A stretch of DNA of 64,000 bases from Sinotaia quadrata (Eukaryota; Mollusca; Gastropoda; Architaenioglossa; Viviparidae): the NCBI GenBank assembly GCA_028829895.1, contig CM054180.1, positions 112,209,135 through 112,273,134 of the forward strand, read 5' to 3'. Shown in pieces: positions 1 through 10,928 of this stretch. The stretch's first letter is position 1, and each line of letters begins with the position of its first letter. A program made the position numbers and the translations under genes. Below the pieces are notes generated by a model that had not been told where the DNA came from, did no database searches, and was given only the letters and a program-made list of their open reading frames with translations.

Positions 1-608
1 AGATGGATGTGTCTTCTCCATTAGTAAGAAGTTATGTTGTGGAAGAGAGAAAAGGTTTTCAACGACGGCATATCCGCTAAGAGTGAGAGACCAGTGGTCT
101 GCTGGAGCATCATTAAAATAAATAAATTAGGATTCTCATCACTTGTAATTAGTTATAGATGATTAATTAATTAATTAATAATAATAATAATATCCATTAA
201 GTAAGTGGCGTTGGCATCACACAATAGCACTGGTGAGTTTAAAACGCATGTTGAATGCAAATAAAAAATTGCAATAAAATGTAGTCCTCATATAAAGTAC
301 AACACCCACACTGAATTATATTAAAATTAAGTAGTTGTTCAAACTTAAATAATACAAAGGTTGTAATGTTAAATGAATTTCCATTAAGAAATACATTACA
401 AATTAAGTAGTTGTTCAAACGTAAGTAATACAAAGGTTTTAGTGTAAAATGAATTTCCATTAAGAAAACAATAAGAGGCTACAAGACACAAAAGGGGTAG
501 ATAGCAATAAACTATTTGAATATGTATTAATGTGCAGGGTGGTAGGGTGGTGACATCATGTAAATGTGAGTGTTTGTGAAAATCATATATCAAAGAATTA
601 ATACACAC
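1..608 (-). other. Intron 1 of TRIM gene A (3' portion beyond window)
   Basis: This stretch follows the splice donor of the gene A first coding exon (GT at 608-607, minus strand). It resembles the matching intron of gene B around 31150-31500, for example the blocks around 240-350 and 31165-31270, and gene C around 59590-59700. The reading frame of exon 1 stays open into it down to about position 396, but the conserved donor and loss of similarity to any domain argue that this is intron. Confidence 0.6.
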
Positions 609-1706
609 CTCTTCTGTCCCACGAGTGAAATTGAAAATCGGTTCTATTATTTTCTTTAATTTTTCATTCATTAGCGATATCGAGTCCATGTCAATTTTGA
701 GCGTTACAGTGAGACACGCATGTGTGTCTTGTGACAAAGGAGTGCTAAGGTCATTGACACGACTTTCAAAGTTATTTACCATGGCTACTAGTATTTCACC
801 ATTTTCCATCTGAAGTACTCGCTTAATAAGTCCTTGGTGAGAGGTCACTCTTACACGTTTATGATATAGTATGTTCTTTTGTTCATGGACTACATCCTTT
901 AATTTGACATTTTCGTCATTTAAGAGTTTCTTCAGTCGTGTCCTGCAGGTCTCCACCGACTTTACAAGACTGTCGCAAGTTTTATCTATTTCTGCAAGAG
1001 CATCATTAGTAATTTTCTCAGCGTTTAATAAACGCTCTTCTAATTTTGTTATGGCCTGGCTCAAGGAGGATTCTGCTGCCCTTAGTTTGTTCTCCATTTT
1101 CAATAAAGTTTGCTTATATTTTCCTGACATCTCTGACACATCTTTAACTTCCGAACATGCGCGGTGTTTTGTTGTAGCACACAGCTGACAGATGAAAACA
1201 TTGTGATCCACACAGACGAGTTCTGCAGTTTTATCCCGATGGACAGAGCACGGTGCTTGGCGACTTGCTGCCAGACGTTGTGGTGTCAGTGTCGCCAATT
1301 TTTCTATTTTATGGAAACGTGTCAGTTGAATCTCTCTATGAACTTCAATGCAGCTTTGACACAGTTTGACACTGCAGTGTAGACACATTGATATTGCATC
1401 GACATTGTTATGAACGTGACACACATGCTTTTCACTTAATATTTTCAGGCTCTCGATCATTTCAGACATTACGGGATCTGTAGGCAAAGATTCTACAAAC
1501 TTATCCAGCATTTTAAAGTCAGAATGTTTGGGATCCACAATAACGCTACGACACAGTGGACACAACTCCTCTTTCTTCGTCTTTATCCAATTGAGCAGAC
1601 ATTTCCTACAAAGCAGGTGTGCGCAAGGAAGAATTTTAGGATCAGAATACTTTTCGTGACAAACAGGACAGTCCATAGACTCAATTCCTTCGTCAGATGT
1701 GGCCAT
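609..1706 (-). CDS. TRIM-type E3 ubiquitin ligase gene A, first coding exon (partial gene)
   Basis: The exon encodes 366 codons. A C3HC4 RING spans residues 13-52 (C13, C16, C28, H30, C33, C36, C49, C52). A first B-box lies at about 96-132 (C96, H99, C108, C111, C116, C119, H123, H132) and a second at about 153-184 (C153, H156, C165, C173, C176, H181). A charged coiled coil follows at about 190-300. By family knowledge the RING binds E2 enzymes and the B-box/coiled coil drives oligomerisation. The start chosen is the ATG at 1706 (MATS), which matches the start of gene C; an adjacent ATG at 1709 is possible. A CAG splice acceptor at 1717-1715 suggests an untranslated upstream exon. The exon ends at GAG/GTGTGT (donor 608), phase 0. 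By paralogy with B and C, NHR exons should lie left of position 1. All zinc ligands are intact. Confidence 0.85.
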
Positions 1707-1826
1707 CATGATAACTGCGACAGTAATGTTATGTTTATTAGTACCAATCTCATAATATCTCTTTTGTCGAATAACCACCTAAATGCGAAACTAAGAAGCA
1801 TGATACCCTTGCCTTTCTTTTACTCT

Positions 1827-1828
<2 letters not shown>

Positions 1829-1874
<46 letters not shown>
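1829..1874 (+). repeat. (GT)n microsatellite
   Basis: Pure GT dinucleotide run just upstream of gene A. Short open frames through it are low-complexity artefacts. Confidence 0.95.
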
Positions 1875-1876
<2 letters not shown>

Positions 1877-2004
1877 CGTGATTTCAGTATAGGTTCAAGC
1901 TAAAATATATACATGGATGGGTCAAACGGAAATGATGTAGATAGCTGCCGTTTTTTATGAGTGCCTCTGTGGAAATCTAAGTGGGATATGTTTTTGCGTG
2001 TGTG

Positions 2005-2010
<6 letters not shown>

Positions 2011-2054
<44 letters not shown>
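2011..2054 (+). repeat. (GT)n microsatellite
   Basis: Second GT run, flanked by imperfect GTGTTTGTGT sequence. Confidence 0.95.
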
Positions 2055-2056
<2 letters not shown>

Positions 2057-2169
2057 TTGTGTGTTTGTGTACGAGTGTGTCTGATGTTTGAATGAGAGAG
2101 AAATACCTTAATAAAAATATATACATATATCGCAAAAATAAGAATACTATAATGGAAATTGTCTGTCAT

Positions 2170-3660
2170 TTTACATAAACTTATTCTATTACATAAGTAA
2201 GGGTTTAGATTTTGTCAGGTAGAGATTAATAAAAAATATTCAATGGTTAAGAAATATATTTAGAACTTTGCAATACCTCGGCTTGTATCAAATTACCATT
2301 TACAAAATTAACCAGAAGATAGGAATAAAACTCTAATTTGACAATTTTACTATTAACATGCAAGGGAAATGTAAAATGAGATGCAAGTGCATAACTTTTA
2401 AACCATCTAGACGTATATGTATTTGGTCATATAAAACAAAGGTCTGTGCATGAATGGCTCTTTAACATAATTACGATCACCTATAAACATGCCAAAATGA
2501 TAAAACATATAGGATATTTAGGATATATAGGATAAAATCGTGCATTCAAAATAACATAATGCATTACAATATACTAAATCATACAGGATGGAAAATCGAT
2601 TAGTTTAAAATAAACCAAAAAGGATAACTTAAATCATAAAAACTAAAATAATTTTACAGAACTAAATAAACTATACAAGATAAAATATAACATACTGGTA
2701 AAATACATCAAAAGAGACTAATATAAATCATACAGGGTAAATAAATAATATAGAATAAAATAAAATCATACTTTATAAAGTATGTTCAAAGGAAGATGTG
2801 CATGAGATAATATACAGTTAGTTTTGAAATAATGGATAGGCAAGCTATCTGATTTTTAATAGAATATTAAAACATTGCTATATATATGAAATAGTTAAGA
2901 ATTAAAAAATAATAAAATAAAACTGGTATTTACCTTAGATTGTCAAGAGTGCAGTTTATAACATAACAGTCAGCTCTGCTGATGATCAGATGTATAAAGT
3001 CTTAAAAATCTAATATGTTTAAAGTCAATCCTTTACATCTACTGATAAATACAGATTCAGTAAAGATTTATTAAAATAAATACATATTTAGTAAAAAAAA
3101 AATACATTTAGTGCAACTAATGCAGGCACAAATCGTACATCTTTTAAATTTCAGCATGACTCTAATGTGAATCTGAAAATAGACCCAGTTATCTCATAAA
3201 TATTTGTTATTCAAGTGTCCTACCAGTCTGAGACAACTATCTGAGTTATTAGGTAAGTATTCCCCTACCTTCATCTTGCCAATCAATAGGTCACGGTAAC
3301 CCTCTATGTATACCTTTGTAAATTCAGTCTATTTGTCGTGTGTGATTTTAATACCCTTTTAAATTAATTCTGGGAATTTTGTTAAATCAGATTTTTCGAA
3401 CTATCTGCCTTTCCTGTGACAGTTGTCACAAAGATATGGTTGGAAGAAAAGTTGTTTTTGATTTATTAATTTTGTTGAGTTCTCTTTTTATTTCATCTGT
3501 TACCTATTAAAACTCAGAAGGATTTTGACCTGTAGATATTTTAAGAGAATTGCCATTTACTTTCCTTGATAATTCATTATGTTGGTTTTTGAACTCTGTT
3601 AGATATAATGATGATGTTGGAAGTTTTTCTATGGAATGCCATAAGGTAACATTTTGCGAT
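2170..3660. other. AT-rich non-coding sequence 5' of gene A
   Basis: No frame of convincing composition, no domain and no repeat with clear boundaries. Scattered near-repeats of an 'acaggataaaat' type occur around 2500-2770. Confidence 0.5.
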
Positions 3661-3689
3661 CTGATCTGAGTACTAAGTAGATTTTGTGC

Positions 3690-4710
3690 TAAAATATTTA
3701 TAATATTTATAACTAAAAGTCTAGTGTATTTATAATATTTATAAGTAAAAGTCTAGAATATTTATAATATTTAGAAGTAAATCTCTGGTGAATTTATAAA
3801 GTTATAGATTATTTATAATATTTAGAAAGGACTAGTGTATTTATAATATTTAGAACTTCAGGTCTAGCATATTTGTTAATATTTAGAAGTAAAGGTCTAG
3901 TGCATTTATAATACTTAGAAAGGTCTGGTTTATTTATAATATTTAAAACGGCATGGTGTATTCATAATATTTAGAAAGGTATAATGTATTTATAATATTT
4001 GGAAATGTCTATTATATTTATAATGTTTAGAAATATCTAGTGTATGTATATTATTTATAAATGTCTAGTGTATGTATAATATTTATAAATGTCTAGTGTA
4101 TGTATAATATTTATAAATGTCTAGTGTATGTATAATATTTATAAATATCTAGTGTATGTAAACTATTCATAAATGTCTAATGTATGTATAATATTTAGAA
4201 ATGTCTAGTGTATGTATAATATTTAGAAATAAAGTTCTAGTTTATTTATAATGTTTAGAATTACAGGTCTAGTATGTTTATAACATTTAGATGTGAAGGT
4301 CTTGTGTATTTATACTATTTAGAAAGGTCTAGTGTATAAATAAAATTTAGAAAGGTCTAGTTTATTTATAATATCTAGAAAGTTCTAGTGTATAAATAAA
4401 ATTTAGAAAGGTCTAACGTATTTATACTATTTAGAAAGGTCTAGTGTATTTATAATATTTAGAAATATATATTGTATTTATAATATTTAGAAATATATAT
4501 TGTATTTATAATATTTAGAAATATATATTGTATTTATAATATTTAGAAATAAATTAATAGTGTATTTATAATATTTAGAAAGGTCTAGTGTATTTATAAT
4601 ATTTAGAAATATATATTGTATTTATAATATATAATTATATAGAAATAAATTAATAGTGTATTTATAATATTTAGATGTAAAGTTCTACTGTATTTATAAT
4701 ATTTACAGTA
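3690..4710. repeat. AT-rich minisatellite, about 28-bp unit
   Basis: About 1 kb of tandem copies of a unit close to TCTAGTGTATTTATAATATT plus TAGAAAGG. Around 4059-4150 several copies are nearly identical (TCTAGTGTATGTATAATATT followed by TATAAATG, 28 bp). Copies vary in length and drift toward both ends. Confidence 0.9.
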
Positions 4711-5980
4711 AAGAACTGCGTATAGCATGGCAAAGGAATTGTGCAGGCTAAGCACAAGTTGTTAGGTTTCCTACAACTGATTTAAGCAATTTGATATCCC
4801 CATTAGCTGTAATATACAGTTATTGATATATTCTGACCCAAAAAAAGATTGGAAATTTAATACCTTTGTATTCAATTTCAGTTTTATATTCTCTCTCAAT
4901 TTCACTTATTTTAAATATAATTTTTAATTTTGGATAATTATGTTTGGCATTTGGTAATTTGTTTCTAGTAGGTTGTGCTCTAAGTTTTAAAGGGTGGTAT
5001 ACTTTTTAAAAACAGTTTCGGGTAACCATTTTGTTATTCTGTTTAATATTTGATTTGATGCAGGGAATGGCTTTAGTAACTGTTCTCTTTTCTATTTGAT
5101 GTCGGTTAAGTTCCCACTTCACCCCAAACAAACTGATGTTTTATTTGCAAATTGATGTACAGTACACTTATTATTTATGACCCTATTTAATATGGAAAAC
5201 AGTTTTATGTAGAGCAGCTTGTAAATCCCATTGCATTCTGGGGAGGCGGGGAACACCATTTTCCAGAGCTTGATATTCTCTTGAGTCATTATTTATTTAC
5301 TGCAAGTTTCCTCTCTTTCAAGAAATATTTAATTTTATGGATCCTCTTTTTCTTGACTCCCGCGGCGTTTATTTTACATTATATTATGCCCAGTGAGGAA
5401 GACTGAACAACCCTTGGTCTTATTTTCTGATTGTAAGATTAGTCTATTTACGAGAGTTTGATTAAGATGAATCAAATGATCTACGGTTGAATGTTGTAGA
5501 CAAAACAACTTTGCCGAGGTATTATGGATACTTCCCTATCACGATAATACATTAGAGTGATTAGACGCTTCTTAATTATAATGCCATAGTTTTTTTTCCT
5601 AGTTGTGAAGTGAGCTAGATGGTGGCCTAGTTGTTAAGATCACTTCAGCTGTTTTCTGCATTATAGTTTGGAATGACGTATGCCATTTTTCTACCCTAGG
5701 ACAATCGCCTGTTTAAAGTATGCAGCTAAATACAAGGAAAATAAATATTTTCAGATGAGGTGTGCTTTCTTTCTTTCTTTTCTAAGCAATCTGATTAGAC
5801 ACTTTGGCACTATCTCCTGTTTTATTTTGTAGTGATAACAATAATACCCTTACTGCAATCGCATTACCCAGTTAAATGGCTACGATATCTTCACCTGTTG
5901 TAGTGACTTTTAGATTAAAAAGTGGGTCTAGATTTGCATCTGAACTGTGTTCTTGAAAAGATTTTATTAGAATTTCTGCT
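4711..5980. other. Non-coding sequence, no gene seen
   Basis: AT-rich sequence without a supported reading frame. A possible tRNA-derived SINE trace at 5615-5690 is listed separately. Confidence 0.45.
5615..5690 (+). repeat. Possible tRNA-derived SINE fragment
   Basis: TGGCCTAGTTGTTAAG resembles a pol III box A. A degraded box-B-like AGTTTGGAATG follows about 40 bp later. No A-rich tail or target duplication was found and no second copy was seen in the window. Confidence 0.2.
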
Positions 5981-5984
5981 TTCT

Positions 5985-6265
5985 TTTCTTTCTTCCGTTA
6001 TTTATACATAATGTCTTCTTTTTATATTTTGAAATAGGTAAATGCTTTCTTTTAGATATCTATATGCAATATTTGTTTTAGTTTTAAACAATAAATGACT
6101 TCTTTTATCTATTTATACATAAACTATATTTTAGTTTTTAAAGTAGTAAATGACTTCTTTTAGCTATTTATGCATAATAGATTTTATTTTTAAAACTATG
6201 TTGTTACTTCTTTCCGCTATTTATACATAATATTTATTTTTATTTCCTAAGCTATGTAAATGACT
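5985..6265. repeat. Imperfect tandem repeat, about 65-70-bp unit
   Basis: Four or so diverged copies, each containing a TATTTATACATAATA-like stretch, a T-rich stretch with 'ttttagtttt', and 'taaatgacttctttt'. Confidence 0.7.
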
Positions 6266-6386
6266 TCTTTTGAGGCATCGTATTATGTTCCGCCGCCCTT
6301 TAACACTTGCTTGGATATTAAGGTTATTAATAAGGAATTCTTCCCAGCTCGTTTAGTTTCGATAATTGGTAATGGCTGTTGCTTCG

Positions 6387-6532
6387 TTATTTTTAATCTT
6401 GACTTCTTGTTTCTGGTACAGTTCCTGTCACAAGTCGTCAGTAGAAGTCGAGTACTTCATTATTTTTAATCTTGACTTCTTGTTCCTGGGACTGTTCCTG
6501 TCACCGGTCATCAGTAAAAGTCGAGTATTTTA
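6387..6532. repeat. Tandem duplication, 2 x 73 bp
   Basis: The segment beginning TTATTTTTAATCTTGACTTC occurs at 6387 and again at 6460 with a handful of substitutions. Open frames here are products of the duplication, not genes. Confidence 0.85.
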
Positions 6533-6549
6533 TTGCAATAGTGAAAGAG

Positions 6550-7289
6550 TTGTCTCTCGCTGTCCTGAAACACACTTTCCGTTCACGCTATTCTCGTGTG
6601 ATTTAGAGTGCATGTTAGTTTGCTTTGTAGAAACGTTATGAATGCATGTTGAACATAAAATAAATGTGTGCATTTTTAATTGATGTGTGACTATGCTAAA
6701 TATATTAAAATTTTTTGTTAATTTTCATACAGAGTAAATTATATATGTTTGTATCGATTTTGTATTTCATTTTGTGCCATGCTGATGTTTAGGCGAAAAG
6801 TATGATTTCGAGCTATGCAAGTGTCACAAAACATTGTTAAATGCATTACAAGAAGTAAAAATAAAACTGTTATTTTATACGATCCTTCAGATTTTGTTTA
6901 TTTATCGATAGTGTTGTACAATAAACCCACTACAAGGGGAACAACGTATATGTATATTATTTATTTTCTCTTTCTTATAGCTTCCCTTGTGAGGCATTCG
7001 CGGTTTGAAATTCCCCGTGTTAACAAGATCAGCTAATGAACACATTAATTTACCTGATAAACTAGACGTTATTTAAAGTTCATCGCCTTGCATATTTACA
7101 TATTTTTTGTACACTGATTGGTTTTGCAGTTTTAATTCTCTAATCTTTATTTAATTCCTCATGTTTTGTGGTAACTTTCACTTTGCATTCAATGTCTTTT
7201 TGTGTATAAAACAAAAATATAAGATATACTTTTTTATTTTATCTTTTTCTCATATTTCTTTTTATCACTTTTGTATTTTTAGGTGGGGA
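6550..7289. other. AT-rich non-coding sequence
   Basis: No supported gene, repeat or element. Confidence 0.4.
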
Positions 7290-7440
7290 GAGGAGCGGAG
7301 TTGTGAGTGCGTCGATATTTAGCGTCTATCTGGAGTGGTCGGAATCACAGATTGTAGTAAATGAATCAATATCCATTCAAGGCTAACCCCCAAACTGACA
7401 AGATATAAACGACGAAAAGTTCTCGCTCACCTAATTGATG
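7290..7440. repeat. Paralogous 5'-flank block of a lost TRIM unit
   Basis: Matches 32705-32840, the sequence immediately upstream of gene B exon 1; both share TAGCGTCTATC, GGAGTGGTCGG and ATCAATATC in the same order. No TRIM exon is attached on its left side, so it looks like the remains of a deleted or displaced unit. Confidence 0.75.
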
Positions 7441-8695
7441 GAAGTATCAAACACCTGTCAGTAAATCTGCCATCATGCACGACTCATTCGTTCAGGACCT
7501 CACTTCTGAAACAAGCATTATGCGATGTCCACATCTTTCGAATTACAAATAGCGTTCAATTTAAAATTGCACATCATAAAATGTATATAAAATATACGGA
7601 ACACTTTCTCATCATATGACAACGTGACTGTTTCAAAACTTAGTTGCTTTTATTTGTGATACGATTATTTTTATAATAAATCTTTATTTTTGTTAATTCT
7701 TTCTTAAACATGCTAATTGATGCGTGTCTGGAGTAGCCAGTGGGTGGATGGGGACGTGATGAGTCAATGATTGATGTATGCTAGTAAGTTGATAAATTAC
7801 GTTATTCCTTTAAGTAAGAAAGTCCACATGTTAACAGATAAATTATATGTTGATAGTACGTTTACTTATAGTGGTGTGAGAAGGTGGAATCAAATGGGAA
7901 AACAGATTCTGAATTACGATTTAACCACTACATAAGTGATTATGCATTATGCATCATTAAATGATACAAGTATTCAAATAATATTCCTAACAGAGGCTGA
8001 ACGTAGTACAACGACGACCTGTTCTGTTGGGCCATAGAAAAAACACACGTGTGTTACGTCGCACGGAGAGTTCATATATAGATAAGACACCAGGGTTCAT
8101 TTTCACTCGTAAATGCAGACTGTGTGAGTACTCTCAAATCCTTCTGGCACTAGAAACAATTATGGCTAGAGGTCTCCACTCTCACCACCGTTGAGATTTC
8201 CGTGGTAGATGTTAGCCTGACAAGACGACTCATATGTTGAGCACAGGGAATCTCTCAAGACGACAAGCAATGTTGATGATTCCAAACATCAAGATGGGAC
8301 GGTAAAAAGAAGATAAAATGCATGCCCATGCCTCGTGGTCTGCCTTTAGTACTGGATTTCGAATATTGATTGTAAGTGTTTGACATGCCATTTATACTGA
8401 CTCCGCGAGTCAGCTAACCGGCATCACGCATCTTACCCCTCCAGCTACCATTTGTCACTCAATTGTATCCATAACAACCTGTTAAGCTTCTGGCATGAAA
8501 ACCATCTCTTTAGTCAGGTGTCACTCATGTCACCCCTCCCAGCCACCATTTGGCATTCACTCAAGTTTGCAACTACATAGTTAAACTTCCTTTCGTCAGA
8601 CTTAGCTTACAAGAAGCATGGAAAATAAATGGCTATCTACACTTTTACGTTAATCTTTTTTACATTATGCAAGAGTGACTCTCGAGCATCACACA
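7441..8695. other. Non-paralogous segment between two duplicated blocks
   Basis: Gene B has only about 150 bp (mostly CA/CT microsatellite) between the corresponding blocks, so this 1.25 kb is either an insertion here or a deletion there. No element termini or coding frame were recognised. Confidence 0.4.
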
Positions 8696-10344
8696 TCATA
8701 TATAAGAATATTTCAAATAAACCTAATTTCCCGAGCATTAGATTTCTGTAAACAAATACATCTTCAAGGTGAAAGACGGCGTCATTTAACTAAAAGTCAA
8801 AATGTTACCATTCTAAGAGAATTGGGACTAAATTTTCCAAATTAAGTAAATTCTGAAACCAGACTTGTCCAACAATTCTTCTATGTTAACTGCTTCAGAG
8901 GAAGTGAGCTGCGCTGTAGAGACTTATTTTGCTGTATGAATTTGATTCAGCTTAGTCCTCTAAAAGACATATTGTGCCGTTATAAAAAATAGATTAGTGA
9001 GAATATGAAAATATCGACGGGATTTCGTACCATATACGTTTTCCCTAGCACTGGTATGCAAAATTATTGGAAGAGCTGAATAAAATGTCTTTAAAATCTT
9101 TAAAAAGAGTATAAAGATAAACACACTACAATAGATTCACATTTCGTGCAAGATGAACGTTTCTCATGAAAGATGTATGACAAACTTAATGTTTATTAAT
9201 AGTTTACATCTGCCAGCTTAGAAAGCATAGTAAGATAAATTCTCATTTCAAGGAATTTTACTTTGGAATGCGTTCATTGGTTTTAGAGTTTTGTTTTTCT
9301 TGGCTGATGTTTTAAATTATGTAGCATTATTTAAAATATATATCTTTGTCACACGAATTGGTGGTGTTGCAATAGTGACTTGTTGTGCATTATGGGACAG
9401 AAATACAAATAACCACTTCAGGTTGGAATATAATTAAACAGCTCTGATAAAAATAATTATAAATATGATTCTCACCTAATAATAATACAAGTTAATCTAA
9501 TGCTGGATTCGTGAGTGTGCATGTACATATGCTGGTAACTGAAGAAAATTTAAAGTAAATGCTGAACATGAAGTTTACTTTCGTGTTCCAGTTCACGAGA
9601 AACATCTGATGTCTAGTAGCAATATACACGTGTACATTACTCGATATATGCTGTAAAGAGTTAATACCAAGGGCATTTAAATATACACACACGCACACAA
9701 ACTCACATAAGTATAAGCATTCAATACAAGCAAATATTACTCACAATGGACGTCTTTAAGTTGTACGGCCTATTTCTGATTTTACATTCCGGGTGTAAAG
9801 TCTCTTCAAAGTATGCTTGGTAAATCTAGGAAATATCTCCTTGGATTAAGGTAAAGTTGTAAAGAGATAAGGTTTGAATCAAATAGTATAATTAATAGTA
9901 TAAGGCTCTCAACTCAGACATACTTTTGAGTGGAAGTTATAAATAACTTTTCTTCAGGACTGCGTCAGTCGGAATATACAGCGATAAGACTTCGTACGCC
10001 AGTGTACGTGTACCCAGCGAATCGTGTTAGATAGTTATTTGTATGCTGCTTAGTAAATTTTATATTTTTCTGCTTTTCTGAATCAAAACATCTAATCCTG
10101 CAGACCTTGACGCTTGTCACGAGGTACCATGGGGTGACGTTATAATACTTCATTATACCAAATATTTACTAATTAAGGATACAAGGCGTTAAAATAATGC
10201 ATTATACCAAATATTTACTAATTAATGATATAAGACATTTACAAGGCAGGGACGACTGGTTTTAAATGCTAAATCAACAACTGTTACGACGACAATAGTG
10301 AAATTCCTCCGGTGATTAAGATTCACGTCCCCACTCAGACTGAG

Positions 10345-10436
<92 letters not shown>

Positions 10437-10928
10437 CAAGAAATAGACTATAAATCAGATATATAGACAAATAGACAACAAGAAAACGATTGAGAAATAG
10501 ACAAAAATATATTTACAGACAAATAGAGAACAAAATAGAATGAGAAATAGGCTATACAAGAGATATATAGACACGCAAAAACAAGATTATATCATTATAC
10601 TATCAACACCATTTACGACAACAAACAAAAATAAGTTACACTACAATGGCAGATACGAAAGACGGAAACAACAAAAATTTAGTAAAGAAAAATGTTAGCA
10701 ATAATTGAAAACAAAACACATTCTTACTCCTGCGTATATTCAGCGACATTCTCCGTTACTAGTCTTTAGGGGTCATTGATAAGTTATCACCCACATACTG
10801 ACATAACTCACCTGAAATATTTCACTTAGCAACTCTTGATCGACAGTGTGGCAAAACTGGCACTCTCATCACCACTTCATAGGCACTCAAACCCATAAGA
10901 CAGAACTAAAAGCCCTGAAACATGCGTA
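8696..10928. repeat. Segmental duplication of the gene B upstream region
   Basis: Colinear with 32995-34983 over about 2 kb, including shared stretches at 8699/32998, 9360/33662, 9536/33853, 9960/34249 and 10755/34818. Similarity resumes after the MITE at 13093-13200 (paralog 34982-35090). Length differences are partly due to microsatellites, such as the AT run here. Confidence 0.85.
10347..10435. repeat. (AT)n microsatellite
   Basis: About 89 bp of uninterrupted AT. It is absent from the paralogous site near 34550. Confidence 0.95.

Noticed and set aside
396..608. Extension of the gene A protein to 460 residues without an intron
   Set aside because: A conserved GT donor occurs at the same codon in A, B and C, and the extra residues are not conserved between paralogs.
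871..1382. Plus-strand open frames over the TRIM exons (also 31445-32277 and 60055-60409)
   Set aside because: They are the mirror of the coiled-coil and B-box coding sequence; similar frames recur in each paralog for that reason.
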